Shown: piece by piece, positions 12,948 to 24,570 of the stretch
Position numbering within the stretch: position 1 is the first letter of the stretch
Layout of the letters: every line of letters starts with the position of its first letter
Source: Luidia sarsii
Lineage: Eukaryota > Echinodermata > Asteroidea > Paxillosida > Luidiidae
DNA: 64,000 nt
Reading direction: 5' to 3'
NCBI GenBank assembly: GCA_949987565.1
Contig: OX465103.1
Coordinates: 1,975,045 to 2,039,044, forward strand
Notes under the pieces: generated by a model
What the model saw: only the letters and a program-made list of their open reading frames with translations
Databases searched by the model: none
Told to the model about the DNA's origin: nothing
Made by a program: the position numbers and the translations under genes

Positions 12948-13149
12948 ATATTTCATCCTGAATGAGACTTAAGGCTTTACATGGTGGGTGAATCAATATA
13001 GGAAGGTTTGCGGTGACACCATGTATCAGGTCTCTTAAAGGAAGAGGTATGGTTCTGAAAAGAACCCTCAGGTTCTTTTCAGAACCAAACCTCTTCCTTT
13101 AAGAGACCTGATACATGGTGTCACCGCAAACCTTCCTATATTTCATCCT
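12948..13149. mobile_element. Palindromic insert with histone-type stem-loops
   Basis: A near-perfect 144-base palindrome (12997-13140) plus a 37-base leader lies between two identical 12-base copies of ATATTTCATCCT (12948-12959 and 13138-13149), as expected for a target-site duplication. At its centre both strands carry GGTTCTTTTCAGAACC (plus 13071-13086, minus 13051-13066). This is the replication-dependent histone mRNA 3' stem-loop with one compensated base pair changed. No histone coding sequence is present. Confidence 0.8.
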
Positions 13150-13567
13150 CTGATTTCTAGCTACATCGATATAGGCTCATTTCTAGCACGCAGGGATTCG
13201 CCTGAACAATTGTCAATAGCCCGAGACGGCAGCAGCATGATTTGAATGACTTGTGTGTGTTGTGGATGTACGAGCTTGATATACCACGGTGCAAGGATAT
13301 ACAATGAGTCTAATGCACTGTCATAATTAAGAACAATCTGGGACACATCACTTGGCCATGCAAACTGCCTCCGCTTTTCTATCGTGTTACTTTTTTTACT
13401 CCCCTTAGGTGGTTAGTTGAGCCATGGTTGAGTCGACAAATACCTTAGGATGGCCAATCAGAGTGCCAGCACACTATTTCATAATAAAACCATGGTCCCG
13501 CAAATGCAATTATACACATGTACCAAAGTAATGTGCTGGAGATAACGGCAGGATTGATTGCAGTCGG
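13150..13567. other. Unique sequence, no gene seen
   Basis: No repeat or exon recognised. Confidence 0.45.
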
Positions 13568-13941
13568 TTAAAGCCCCTACACAACATTGGTAAGATCGAA
13601 AAACAGAAATGTTCACAGATTTTCCAAACTTATACAGTTTGAAGATGGTTATAGTAGAAACCTCGCACTGAAATATTTCTACCTAAAATGTTGTATTTTG
13701 GGAGAAAAGAGTACAAGAAATCGTTTACGTCTCACCGAGATCTAAACTATTTTTTGGAACAGTACGGCGTTGAATGCTGCATTTTCTCGAGACAAATGAA
13801 GCGGTTTTCACGATTTTCTCGAGACTTGGTTGGCGAATTGAGCTGAAACTTTCACAGGTGTGCTATTTCATACATATGTTGGATCAGACAACGTATGGAT
13901 GCTATTCTTTGACCTCGACCAATGCTGTGTAGGGGCTTTAA
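13568..13941 (+). mobile_element. TTAA-flanked MITE, copy 1
   Basis: It starts TTAA-AGCCCCTACACAACATTGGT and ends with the reverse complement ACCAATGCTGTGTAGGGGCT-TTAA. It is 374 bases long with no coding capacity. Copies at 50179-50559 and 56482-56866 match along their whole length, and a divergent one lies at 20366-20694. TTAA duplications are typical of piggyBac, Kolobok and some Sola elements; which family mobilised it cannot be told from the window. Confidence 0.92.
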
Positions 13942-14280
13942 TGCATAATGTTCCCAACTTCCGGCATTTTGATGTATGGAGTTTACAGTGTACTACTCGT
14001 TATAAAGTAACGCGCAGTAGATCTGTTTCGCCTATAGCTCCCATGTTTGGTTGTTCGAAGCGATGAGAAAGACAACCTAAGAAAATGAGAACATTCACAA
14101 ATTAATTTCACCAACAAATCCATCTAAGGCCATCTCAAGGGCTGGATATGGCTTGAAGTTCCCAGTAATTGTTTCCTTTATTTATTTGATTTGAATTGAA
14201 AAAGCTGAATCCACTTTGTGTGATCGCCGAGCTGCCGTAGCCAGGTTTACAACAATTAGTTGTTTGCATCTGAATGAAAG
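13942..14280. other. Unique flank, no gene seen
   Basis: AT-rich sequence between the MITE and the hexamer array. Confidence 0.45.
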
Positions 14281-14922
14281 ACCGAGACCGAGACCGAGAC
14301 CTAGACCCAGACCTAGACCTAGACCTAGACCTAGACCTAAACCTAGACCGTGGCCAAGACCGAGACCTAGACCTAGACCTAGATCGAGACCGAGACCTAG
14401 ACCTAGACCTAGACCGAGACCTAGACCTAGACCGAGACCTAGACCTAGACCGGGACCTAGACCCAGACCTAGACCTAGACCGTGGCCTAGACCGAGACCT
14501 AGACCTAGACCTAGATCGAGACCGAGACCGAGACCTAGACCTAGACCTAGACCGAGACCTATAGACCTAGACCTAGACCGCGACCTAGATCTAGACCGCG
14601 ACCTAGACCTAGACCTCGACCTAGACCTAGACCTAGACCTAGACCTAGACCTAGACCGAGACCGAGACCTAGACCTAGACCTAGACCGAGACCTAGACCA
14701 AGACCAAGACCGAGACCGAGACCGAGACCGAGACCTAGACCTAGACCTAGACCGAGACCTAGACCGAGACCGAGACCGAGACCTAGACCTAGACCGAGAC
14801 CGAGACCTAGACCTAGACCTAGACCTAGACCTAGACCGAGACCGAGACCGAGACCTAGACCTAGACCTAGACCTAGACCTAGACCTAGACCGAGACCTAG
14901 ACCTAGACCGAGACCTAGACCT

Positions 14923-14957
<35 letters not shown>

Positions 14958-14972
14958 TAGACCTAGACCGAG
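14281..14972. repeat. CTAGAC/CGAGAC hexamer satellite
   Basis: About 690 bases of alternating CTAGAC and CGAGAC hexamers with rare AAGAC and TGGCC variants. A six-base unit is two codons, so frames stay open on both strands and read Arg-Ser, Asp-Leu, Arg-Pro or Gly-Leu dipeptides. These are not SR proteins. Confidence 0.95.
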
Positions 14973-15777
14973 CCTTACTAGGAAAATGCTGAAAACTGAA
15001 ACGCATATTTTTTTCGAAAAGGCCCAGATGATATTCAAACGTTAGGCCTTTCAAATTGTACCGTAAGTTCATTTTGCTTGAATGTTTCGCCATGATATAG
15101 TTAATCAATTATTGATACGGTTAACAAAATCGAACTCCGTGCCTTTCTATTGAGTCTGTGTATTGTTAATTTATTCGTTTCTTTGTTCATGTGGTTTAGT
15201 GTGTAGGGCAGTGTATTTGTGTCATTTTTGCAGTCTTCCGATCCTTCTTCTTCAGCTAACTCCTCCGTTGGCAGCATCGTGCCCGGTGAATAATTTCAGT
15301 TATACGTCAAACTCTATTCTCTACGGATATTCTTCGGGATGAGTGCTCACACCTCTTCATATTCAACCTTTTTTTTCTCTTCCAATCTTCACGATCCCTC
15401 TTGTCCCTCATCGTCAAAACGGCCTTCATTCTGACAATGAGTACAATACTGCCCCTTACATAAACTTATGAGCAACACGCTACCGCTGCGCGCTGACAAA
15501 AATGTGCCTAGAAAAACCACCGTTGCCTTATTATTGTCTGTCGGCTGTTTGTTGTTACAAGCGCCGTGTTCACGCGCTAATATGGTTCTCCCAGCTATGA
15601 TCGCATACCTATTTTTTTTCTTGAGACCTTCAATTTTATTCTGTAATTTAGAAGGCCAGGGTCGTCACTTAATACCCCAGAATAATATTGTTCGGCTTTC
15701 CATCCAGTAATTACGAAGACAACGTTTTTTGCAGATGGTTCAGGTTTATGGAATTTTGCTCTTATCTCATCTGTCTA
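14973..15777. other. Unique sequence, no gene seen
   Basis: Near 15027-15052 a GGCCCAGATGA...CAAACGTTAGGCC piece resembles a shortened hammerhead-like repeat tail. No exons found. Confidence 0.45.
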
Positions 15778-16360
15778 ACCTGCCCTGCCCTGCCCTGCCC
15801 TGCCCTGCCCTGCCCTTCCCTTCCCTTCCCTTCCCTTCCCTTCCCTTCCCTTCCCTTCCCTTCCCTTCCCTTCCCTTCCCTTCCCTTCCCTTCCCTTCCC
15901 TTCCCTTCCCTTCCCTTCCCTTCCCTTCCCTTCCCTTCCCTTCCCTTCCCTTCCCTTCCCTAATTACCTTCCCTTCCTCGACCCTGCCCTGGCCCTGCCC
16001 TGCCCTGTCATGCCCTGTCATGCCCTATCCCTGCCCTGTCATGCCTTGCCTTGTCTTGTCATGCCCTGCCCTGGCCCTGCCCTGCCCTGTCATGCCCTAT
16101 CCCTGCCCTGTCATGCCTTTCCTTGTCTTGTCATGCCCTGCCCTGCCCTGCCCTGCCCTGCCCTGTCCTGCCCTGCCCTGCCCTGCCCTGCCCTGCCCTG
16201 CCCTGTCATGCCCTATCCCTGCCCTGTCATGCCCTGCACTGCCCTGCCCTGCCCTGCCCTGCCCTGCCCTGCCCTGCCCTGCCCTGCCCTACCCTGCCCT
16301 GTCCTGCCCTGCCCTGCCCTGCCCTGCCATGCCCTGCCCCGCCCGGCCCTGCACTGTCAC
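15778..16360. repeat. CCTGC/CCTTC pentamer satellite
   Basis: Six CCTGC units, then about 26 CCTTC units, then CCTGC units with variants. Within the last part CATGCCCTATCCCTGCC recurs about 75 bases apart, showing higher-order duplication. Open frames are artefacts. Confidence 0.95.
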
Positions 16361-19190
16361 ACTTTGACCTCTATGCTTTGACTTGCCCTGTATATCCAAC
16401 CCCCTCCCCCTTCCCCCTGTGGCGCTTCTCTGCTCATTAAAGTTCGGACCTGCTCTTTTATCATCCTCGTCTTTGCTTTGTTTTTCTTTCATCGTATCAT
16501 TCATTAATCTATTTTTTTGAAAACTTCCCGGAAAGGCCTCGCTGATCCTTCCTGGCGTCGAGGTTGGTGCCCGCTGCGAAAACAGAGAAACGGCACCGAC
16601 AGCTTATCCTCCCAAAAGACAAGGAAGAGTAATAATGTAGTTGAACAAAAGAATAGATCCGGCTCGTATTTGATCCAACCTCGGCCTTTATTCTGACTCA
16701 TCGACGGTCGGTGTTTTGTGTGTGTAAGCGACTGATGTAGGTTGGTGTGTCGGTCCGCTAAATGTTTTCCTAACGGTAAGAGAGAAGTAGGGGCGAGGGT
16801 TATAATATAGGCTAAGCATCGGGTCCATTGCCGATTTCCCGACATTGAGTCTGGGAAAGGTCCGCCGATTCACCTTGACTTGGGCTCCGATAATCGGCCC
16901 GTCGCCTCCACCTCATCCCCGGCCCCGCGGTCTCGAAATGCCCCGAACACGCGGACTGGCCTTGTCACTGTGTAAGCCGATTAACCACTGAGGGGGGAGA
17001 CACAGGTTACGGGTAAATGCGGGCTCTTTACTGCCTCGCATAACAGAGAAAGGCAATCTCCGCCGATATGATGATCTCCGCTGATAAAATGATCCCTCTT
17101 TACCACGTCCACCTTTCCTCGATTTTCATTGTTGTCATTACCATCATAATCATTTTCTCTATTTCTTTATTTGTCTTGTGCTCGCGTGTGTTTTTCAATC
17201 GTAAATGGCGCCGTTCTACTACCTCCAGCCATTTACAGTACACTGTCATGATTTCAAGAGACATGTTTTCAGACACTCCTTTTTTTTATTTCCCCGATTT
17301 GTATTGGCGCCAATAGCTAAGATTCTAAGGTTTTCCCCCACGACGGGCCTGAAGAGTTTCTTATTGTTTGTGTTGGCATAAACGGACAGCCCTCCTCCAT
17401 TGTACCATGTAAAGTGGGCACGGTAGTTTCCTGACGCATTAACTCAATTTGTTTTTTCTGTTCTGTCTGGGGATATTTTTTTTTAAACCGTACTCTGTCG
17501 ACGTGTTAACTGCCAATACCGACACGGTGGTAGTGAAGAAAGCTTGTTTTTCTTCTTCTTCTTCTGGAAACCGGAAAACGACTCTCCTCTACAGTTGCAC
17601 ATTGCAAACAGCCGTGTTTGCAGAAACATCTATTCCGCGGCCAAAATGCTTTTACCAGTCTCCAAAACTCACTGCGCCCGCCACTCGTAAGTCATTTGCG
17701 ATACAAGAGCAATACGACTTGGTGGGAGTGCGGGAGGAGGAGAGCTCAGCGCCGCCCCAAAAAAAACCAAACAGCCCAAGCCAAACAATAGAATGCAATC
17801 GACTTGAGTGACCAGCGCATTGGTATGCAGGGGCCGTGCCCGAAGCTGGTACCCATGGGTGCACGGACGTGTTTGACATCCACCCCAGGCTATGTCTCTA
17901 TAACGGTGCCGCGGACAGTCACGGTTGTCAGGATGGCAGCAGCACCGCGCGCGTCGTATAGGCGGCCACACGGGCATTCACCGATCACCGATTTGTGTGT
18001 GTTTTACTTTATACGATCGTCACGCACACATTACGATCTCGTTACAAACCCCGTGCAAAGCATCGGTGGACAATTTTCGCCTTGCGTGTGACGGGGGTTT
18101 GGAGAGGGGAGGGGGGGACGGGGAAAATGATCCGATTTGGGGGCAATCATCCCGGACGGACGGTCGGGCCGTGTCTGGCCGCTTGCCTGCTTGCGTGCGC
18201 GGGGCCGGGGCCGTGGCAGTGCCTCTGTATGTATACCAGACAGGCGTGGTGTGGGTGTGCTCCACAGCCGGTCCGTGTGTCCCGCTCACAGGCTCAGGCA
18301 AAGACCAATTTGGCTGATGACATTGGCCGGGAGACGGAGGGGGATAGGGAGGTCACCGCGCTAATTTATCCGCCTGTCGGCTTGACTCCCCACCCCCCTC
18401 CACTCCTGCTCCTCCTCCGCCTCCTCATCCTTCCCCTACTCTTGGTGACAGAGCAAGTTTCGCTAATTGCATTGCGAGGAACGTGCTCCAACGACTCTAA
18501 GACTCGAGCATTCGCCGTCGGAAGCGTTCACGACACCAAGACGTAATATAGGGCCGTACACCGGGCATCTGCTGCATGCTGCTGCATGGTTTGCCGCGTT
18601 AAGGGAAAAGGTTAAGGGGGGAAGGGGATAGCCGAGGCAGGTCCCGCCGGGACCCGGCCGGACAGCACTCACGGAGGCGGGACTCGGTGGCCACTTGGGT
18701 TGACTGTGGGCTCGGCAGACTTCTGGCCCTCTCGACTACCCCCATAGACGGGCAATCGGGTCTGGATAGAACGCCGCATCGAGGTCATCAACTGCGATTC
18801 GTTAAGGGCCACGTGAGGCTATCTAGTGCGCCGCTAATGATGCTCCAATCTCCCCCCCCCCCCCCAAACCCGGTCTCCGGTCTCGATCTAATATTCTCAT
18901 CTTATTAACTCTGTCGATCAAGTGAGCATTTTAACACAGACCGCTGCGAGTTCAATGGTCGCACAGGGAGGCCCTACCAGCCCACAAGAATTGAACGAGA
19001 GAGGAGGCTTAAAAAAAAAAAACGAGCGAATAAATCGCATAATGTCGCAGGGGAAAAAATGTCATAAAAAAATCTCGCTTCTCAATTGTGAAACACGATA
19101 GCAGGCTTGGTTCGAGTGCTCGCCTGTCATAATTTGATCCCATCTCTGAAAATGATTTCTGACGTTTGATTGCGGAAATATTTTTCGGAG
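16361..19190. other. Unique, locally GC-rich sequence
   Basis: GC-rich patches at about 16880-16970 and 17800-18300. A short palindrome CCGATAATCGG lies near 16886-16900. A poly-C run is at 18852-18865. Frames of 100-180 codons here overlap on both strands and match no family I know. It could hold unrecognised regulatory sequence. Confidence 0.4.
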
Positions 19191-19335
19191 GGGGGAGGAG
19201 AGAGAGAGAGAGGGGGGGTCCTCCATACGCTGTCCACCCAGAGAGGCATTCAGACTAGGCACCGCTGTCAGAAGCTTCTTTCCCCCCCCCCCCTCTCTCT
19301 CTCTCTCTCTCACTCTGTCTCCCAACCACTCTCCC
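19191..19335. repeat. GA then CT simple repeats
   Basis: A GA run (about 19197-19217) and a CT run (about 19291-19312) lie in opposite orientation about 75 bases apart, so the two can pair as an inverted repeat. Confidence 0.75.
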
Positions 19336-19966
19336 TCCTCTCTACTCTACCCACCGCACATTGATTAGTAATGTACGTCAAGCTTTAAGACCAGCTCTTC
19401 CCCCACCCCGCTCCTCCTCGCCCCCCAAGCTCGGGCGCTGGAGTCTCCCCCAGGCGTTGACAATTTAAGCTCCACTGTCACATCCCTAATAATCCCCGCA
19501 GATCTATAGGCACGGTATATACAGTAAAACAACAGGTGATAGTTGATGCTATCCTATACCGAAACTATATGAATATTATTTTAGGTCACGGTGGAAGGCA
19601 GCCGGTATCTCTTTCGGGCTTCGCGTTTTGACGGGAGAGGGGGTTGGGGGTGGGGGGGTTGGGCTAGGGGAGTAGGAGCCTGCCCGGGCCCGAGCCCGTG
19701 CGTCAGTTTAGCCGAGCAATTATGAGGAAACCCAAGACGATTGGCAAATGATGGGATTTTTATTACTTGAAAGGCTCCATGTAATAATTCTCTCCATGAA
19801 TATCGAGCGACGGGGGAAGTCTGCCATGTCATCGTTTATAGGGCCTCCAGTTTTTTGTCTTCTTCTTTTTTTTCCCCCTCCGTCTTCCGACCGCAATATG
19901 CTCACCTTACCCCCCCCCCCATCTAACCGATCAGGGAGCTTAAAACTACGAATCGAAAAAAGACAG
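19336..19966. other. Unique sequence downstream of the minus-strand gene
   Basis: Includes G-rich runs at 19630-19665 and a poly-C at 19910. No further exon was recognised. Confidence 0.45.
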
Positions 19967-21087
19967 TCAAGGTTTAGGCCTACTGAATTCAGCTTTATTC
20001 GCTTTATTTTCTTTCCGTTTAGCAGAAAGGAAATCTTTAACCAGTGTTTCTAAATCTTTAAAGAACCTACCATGGGTGTCAACTACTGCGAAATAATGAG
20101 CTCTCTGATTGAGGTAAAGCGAATCTAAACTCGTATACCTGTAATTAAGTTAGGCCTTTATATAGTTGGTACATTTTCCACAGGGGCTGGAACATTGGTT
20201 CTTGTCAAAAAAGAATCTCCATCTCGTAACATTTGACAAATGTATAGGGTGATATACACAAATGTTGCCGAAAATCCTTACTGACTTGAATTACCCAAAT
20301 GCAATTGTAATTGCATACACAGAACCTGACGTTTAAATCCCAGCAGAATTTGTTATGAACCAGTTTTAATGGCCCAATACAACATTGGTAAAGGTCAAAA
20401 GATTGCCACAGTTTGTGTGTTAAACCATTAAACATCCCATAAAAGCAATCCTGTGAAGGTTTTAGCTCAAATGGTGATCTGAGAAAGTAGAAAAGGGTAA
20501 AAACCCGTCACGGTTTTTGCAGCATTCTGTAGTGTAAGAAATAGTTTATGACTTGCGAGTAATAAACTACAGTATCGCTGACCGTAAGATTTTAACATGA
20601 GGATTCTACCATGACCATCTACAAACTTTGTAAATTAGAAGGAAAACTGTGGACGATGTTTTCCGATCTTCCCAATGTTGTATTGGGCCTTTAACACTCC
20701 GCCGAAAACAAATCACAGTCAGTACATGCATTGGCATCTTACATTTTAAGAATTGAAAGGCAGCAGGACGTTTAATTCTGATAGTAACCCAATTGCCACG
20801 CATGGAGATGCTCAGTGTCTTCGTGTCTTCAGAGTCGTACTCCACCGAATCCTCTTCAGTGTCTCCACCTGTGGCTTTGCAATCTAACCACATGATATGC
20901 CACGTGATTAGCGCCTGAAAATACAATCTGTGTTGTCGTTTTTGTTGTTGTTTTTCCATTACGGGTGCATCGTTGTTTTCTTCAAAATACACACTACAGC
21001 TAGGCGAAAATATATATTTTGTACCTTAAGGCCGTTTTTGGAAGCATTGCACTTTAACAGGTTGCTATCCTCTAATTTGTTGCACAT
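19967..21087 (-). CDS. Small four-exon gene, unknown function
   Basis: Four exons can be chained on the minus strand: 21087-21025 (starts ATG, 21 codons, donor AAG|GTACAA), 20914-20743 (acceptor TTTTCAG, donor AAT|GTAAGA), 20325-20295 (31-base microexon) and 20138-19967 (acceptor ATTACAG, ends TGA). Phases 0, 1 and 2 agree at all three junctions and give 145 residues without a stop. An in-frame stop lies just before the ATG. The product has an acidic stretch (EEDSVEYDSED, about residues 41-51), then a basic strand-like segment, and a Lys-rich C-terminus (AKRKENKANK). I recognise no family. The third intron position carries a MITE (20366-20694). The microexon is the weakest part; the two 172-base exons look most like real coding sequence. 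It could also be the remnant of a larger gene. Confidence 0.5.
20366..20694 (-). mobile_element. TTAA-flanked MITE, divergent copy
   Basis: TTAA on both sides. The ends read GGCCCAATACAACATTGG and its reverse complement. In reverse orientation the interior follows the order of the other three copies (GAAGATCG..., GTAGATGGTCATGGTAGAA...) but with many changes, so it is an older or separate subfamily. It lies between two exons of the minus-strand gene, inside the intron. Confidence 0.82.
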
Positions 21088-22220
21088 TTTTCACGAGCAG
21101 CCATTTGGCGTGCCAATTTACAAATTGGTTACATCTCTTCCTAACCCACATCTCAGTGCCTGCCAAGACCGCATCCACCGATCAGGAAATAAACGGAAGC
21201 GGGAGAAATTCAAGCATGCCACTGCTAATGACACGGTCCCTCTCACCTTCAATCCGTCAAAGGCCTGTCAGTTTTTTGCGCATTTTTTTTTTTTTTTTTT
21301 TTAAGATACGAGTGTCAAACAAAATCCACCCCAAAACAGAGCCCAGGGCTACCGCGTTGTCACCCATACTCATCACTGGGTATTGCCTTACTTCAGGCCG
21401 GTGTTGTTGTCTTCCAGATTATTCCCGGAGCTGAATATTTATGACTCAATGTGCTAAGGAAAGGGAGAGGGAGATCGGCCGGGGTTTAATACGATACGCA
21501 CGGGACTCAAGTCCCGGCGTGCACGATGCAAGATCTGCACTATTCATAGTCAGCTCAAAATGACAATAGCGCCCTCAATGGCCGGAGCTCGATCAAACTT
21601 TTGGAGATGATGTGCTCTAACGATTTCGGGAGGGGTGGTTTTGCCTCGTCTGGTTGTGCCTTGGGTTTGGGCGTGAAGTTTTCATAACGAGGTCGGCGAA
21701 GGTCGGGTGAAGTCCCCACTGGGTAAATAGAAAAGCTTTTAGTGCTTGTGTCAAAGTGTTTTGCAGGCAGAGGGTTAGCCGTGCACTGCGAGCCCTCGTG
21801 TGTACACGGCTCCACCCTGCCACTCGAATCCATGGCATCTCCCTTCTCTCTGATCGCAGTTACGCTCCGACGAACCAGGAGGAGGCTCAAGAGAGACTCG
21901 CCGTGGAAAAACAAAAACACAACGAAACAAAAACCATGCATAGAACTGTTTCACCTTGGTCGGAGTTATTCCCCGGTGAAACAGGCGTTTGTGGTAAAGC
22001 AAGGGTAATGTCCGTGACATCTGCAGACGATTTTGAAGTGCATTAGTCCTGCAGGGCGTAACCGTCCTTCCAATAATTGCCGCCGCGTGGTCGGACGCCA
22101 TGCCGCTGCGTTATCGGTGTCTCCGTGCGCGAAGTGACGCCGACGTGTTGTTTGGTTTCTTTCACTTCGAATAATTATTGTAGAGCGCCCTCTTTTGAGG
22201 CTATGGCCGGTTTCGAAATG
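21088..22220. other. Unique sequence, no supported gene
   Basis: A poly-T run is at 21284-21302. A 128-codon minus frame at 21555-21941 has no recognisable domain and an overlapping frame in another phase, so I leave it out. Confidence 0.4.
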
Positions 22221-22342
22221 AAGGACGTGTCCGAAACGGGCTTCCAGAGCTACGGCTACGGCTATTGTCTTCGCATCCCTGCGTGTTTCCAATAGAGCGA
22301 ATATCTAGCCGTAGCTCTAGACAACAGATTCGGACACGGCCT
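22221..22342. mobile_element. Short MITE-like inverted repeat
   Basis: Left end AAGGACGTGTCCGAA and right end TTCGGACACGGCCTT are reverse complements with one or two changes. Inner AGAGCTACGGCTA and TAGCCGTAGCTCT also pair. About 122 bases in all; it abuts copy 2 of the hexamer-ended repeat. Confidence 0.78.
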
Positions 22343-22535
22343 TAGGCTCGGGCTTACGCTTCGAGCCCATTTCCAATGCCCACAGACATCTAGAAACAAG
22401 CGTTTGGCCCCAGTTTCTTGGTGAATACTCTGTACCAATATCAAGCCAACAAACCTTCAAATTCGGCGACAAACCACAACCTGGATTTAATGCAGGTTTT
22501 GTCAGATGAGGTAGAAGCCTGCGGCCGAGCCTGAG
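22341..22535 (+). repeat. Dispersed repeat with hexamer-rich ends, copy 2
   Basis: The left end is GGCTCGGGCTTACG and the right end GCCGAGCCTGAG. The core shares ATCTAGAAACAAGC, TTGGTGAATACTCTGTAC and AAGCCAACAAA with the copy at 5670-5946. Confidence 0.85.
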
Positions 22536-24570
22536 CCGTGGATTCTTGTCCCTTCCCCACGTCCTATACGACCACGCGTTCCATCCGAATAGTCGACCAT
22601 TGTCTCCTGCTATATCAGAGCTAAAAATCCATTGACCACAATACCATAATGACATTCACTCAAGAACTTGATTTCGTCCCTGGATCACTTTACTCATCAC
22701 ATTGCTAAAAACTAATCATGTTGATACTAACTAATTCAGATCATTCGTCAGATAATTCGTCGTTTTAGTGTCATTCATTCACAGACAGTTACGACTTTGT
22801 TCATCCCCGTATCCTTTCTGATGCTAACTGTAGAATCTTCTTAAATTGATGGTACTGTGAAACCCCTGTATATACTTTCATTTTTGTTTTAGTATGCTCT
22901 TTATCATGTTGGTATATCTTCACATCAGACTAGAGTTGCCAGGCTCGAGCCAAAGCGAGCCGGTCCCCGGGAGCAAGACTTGTGTGTGCGTGTACGACAG
23001 AGGGGAGAGGGGAAGGGAGGGGGGGGGAGAACACGAAGTAGCAAAGTCTCCAAGGATGCTCGGCTGGGGGACACGAGTCTTGCAAATGGTCCCCATCACG
23101 GTTCAAAACAGCCACCACTTGTCCATGCGTTATCCCGAGCCGAGTGACTGAGTTAGTTTAGCTCAAAGGAGACTGGAGTAGATTGTCCGACAGATATACA
23201 ATTGCTGGAATCCATGAATAGTCCCATATATACCTCCTTACATTCAGGCTCGATTTTTATCTTCCCTTTTTGTGTGACAATCTCTCTTTTTTTGTATACA
23301 ATCCTCGGTGTAGATTTTTTTTCTTCTCTTGCCAGTCGACGCCGCGTCGAAATCAAAGTTAGAGGGGGAACAGAGAGAGAGAGGGGGGGGGGGAGCGAGG
23401 AAGCGCTCGGCATCTTCAAAGACTTTACCGGTGTTTTAACGTCTGTCGCCCGTTGTCACTGGAGATTTGCCCGATCGCTTAGGTCGGACAAAACTCTCCT
23501 TCCTCGGTCTGTCTAGGTTTTTTTTTTCTCTCTTCTCTTTTCTATCTATACCTCCTGCTACTGCTGCCGTTTCATCTCTTGCCCGTGCCATTGGTCGCGG
23601 GAGATCTCATCATAGCGAGGGCTTCTTGGTAATTGTATCAACAGCTCAAGGAAGGCCTGCGTTCTGTGCGCGTGTCCATTATCCGTGCCAGCAACGGTTC
23701 CAGTCCTGCCTCGCTGGTCAGTGACTTCGCGGCGCTGTCCAAGACACGCCTTCCGTGTATAGGCCTACAATCATGGGTGTGTGTGTCTGTCTGTCTGTCT
23801 GTGTGTGTGGGTGTGTGTGTGTGTGTGTGGGGGGGGGGGTGCCTTCCACCGTACCAACGCAGCCGGCTGTTTCTCGATGAGTTGCTGTCTCTTTTACGGG
23901 CACCCGTATAAGAATAAACGGCTCGTTTGAAGAAAGAGGATTATAGGGAATGAATGGAGACGGTGGTGGTGGGGGATGTAATTTTGTCTGCAGACTGGTC
24001 ATCGTGTTATTGCAAAATCATCTCGCCGGTCCTCCTGCCACTTTGCGCGGCGGTGGAGCTACGTCGCGATCTGACATGAATTCCCGCGACGGAGCCCCCA
24101 TAGACATTCTCTGCTTTTGGAGTGAGGGGGGAAAAAATCGCATCTTTTGTTACATTGCAATTATCCGTGATTTGATGATATTTGATGTCACCCTCATTTT
24201 TTTGTAGTGGTTTGATTATTGTTATTGTGGGGTATATAGAGGCTGTGTTGCTTTGTGCAAGGGCGAGTTTGGGAGCGGACGTACGGGAGATGAGAACTGG
24301 CTCCTTTGTGCCTGGTGCTCATGGGGATTAGTAAGGACGCCGCTTATGAAATAAAATCCTTCAAAAACCGAGGCAACGATCTCACGGCATGTGACCTGCT
24401 TAAGTTATTATTCAGTTTATAAAAAAAATTCTGCAAAAGACATGTCTCCATAAGGATCTAGTTGCCTTCATAAGATAACCCCAGATGTGCGAATGGATTA
24501 TCGATTGAAGTCAGAAATTTATATCATCATCCCGATCCTCATCAGCATCTCCATCCTCCTCAACACCCCA
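22536..24570. other. Unique sequence with TG tract
   Basis: Contains a TG/TCTG tract (about 23775-23840), poly-G runs and a poly-T at 23518-23528. A CG-richer patch at 24020-24100 could be regulatory. No gene supported. Confidence 0.4.

Noticed and set aside
14182..15108. Frame of ~90 Arg-Ser dipeptides resembling an SR splicing factor
   Set aside because: Product of the CTAGAC/CGAGAC hexamer satellite. Other frames give Asp-Leu, Arg-Pro and Gly-Leu over the same bases, and there is no RNA-recognition domain.
21555..21941. 128-codon minus-strand frame upstream of the small gene
   Set aside because: No phase-consistent junction to the exons at 21087-19967 and no known domain.
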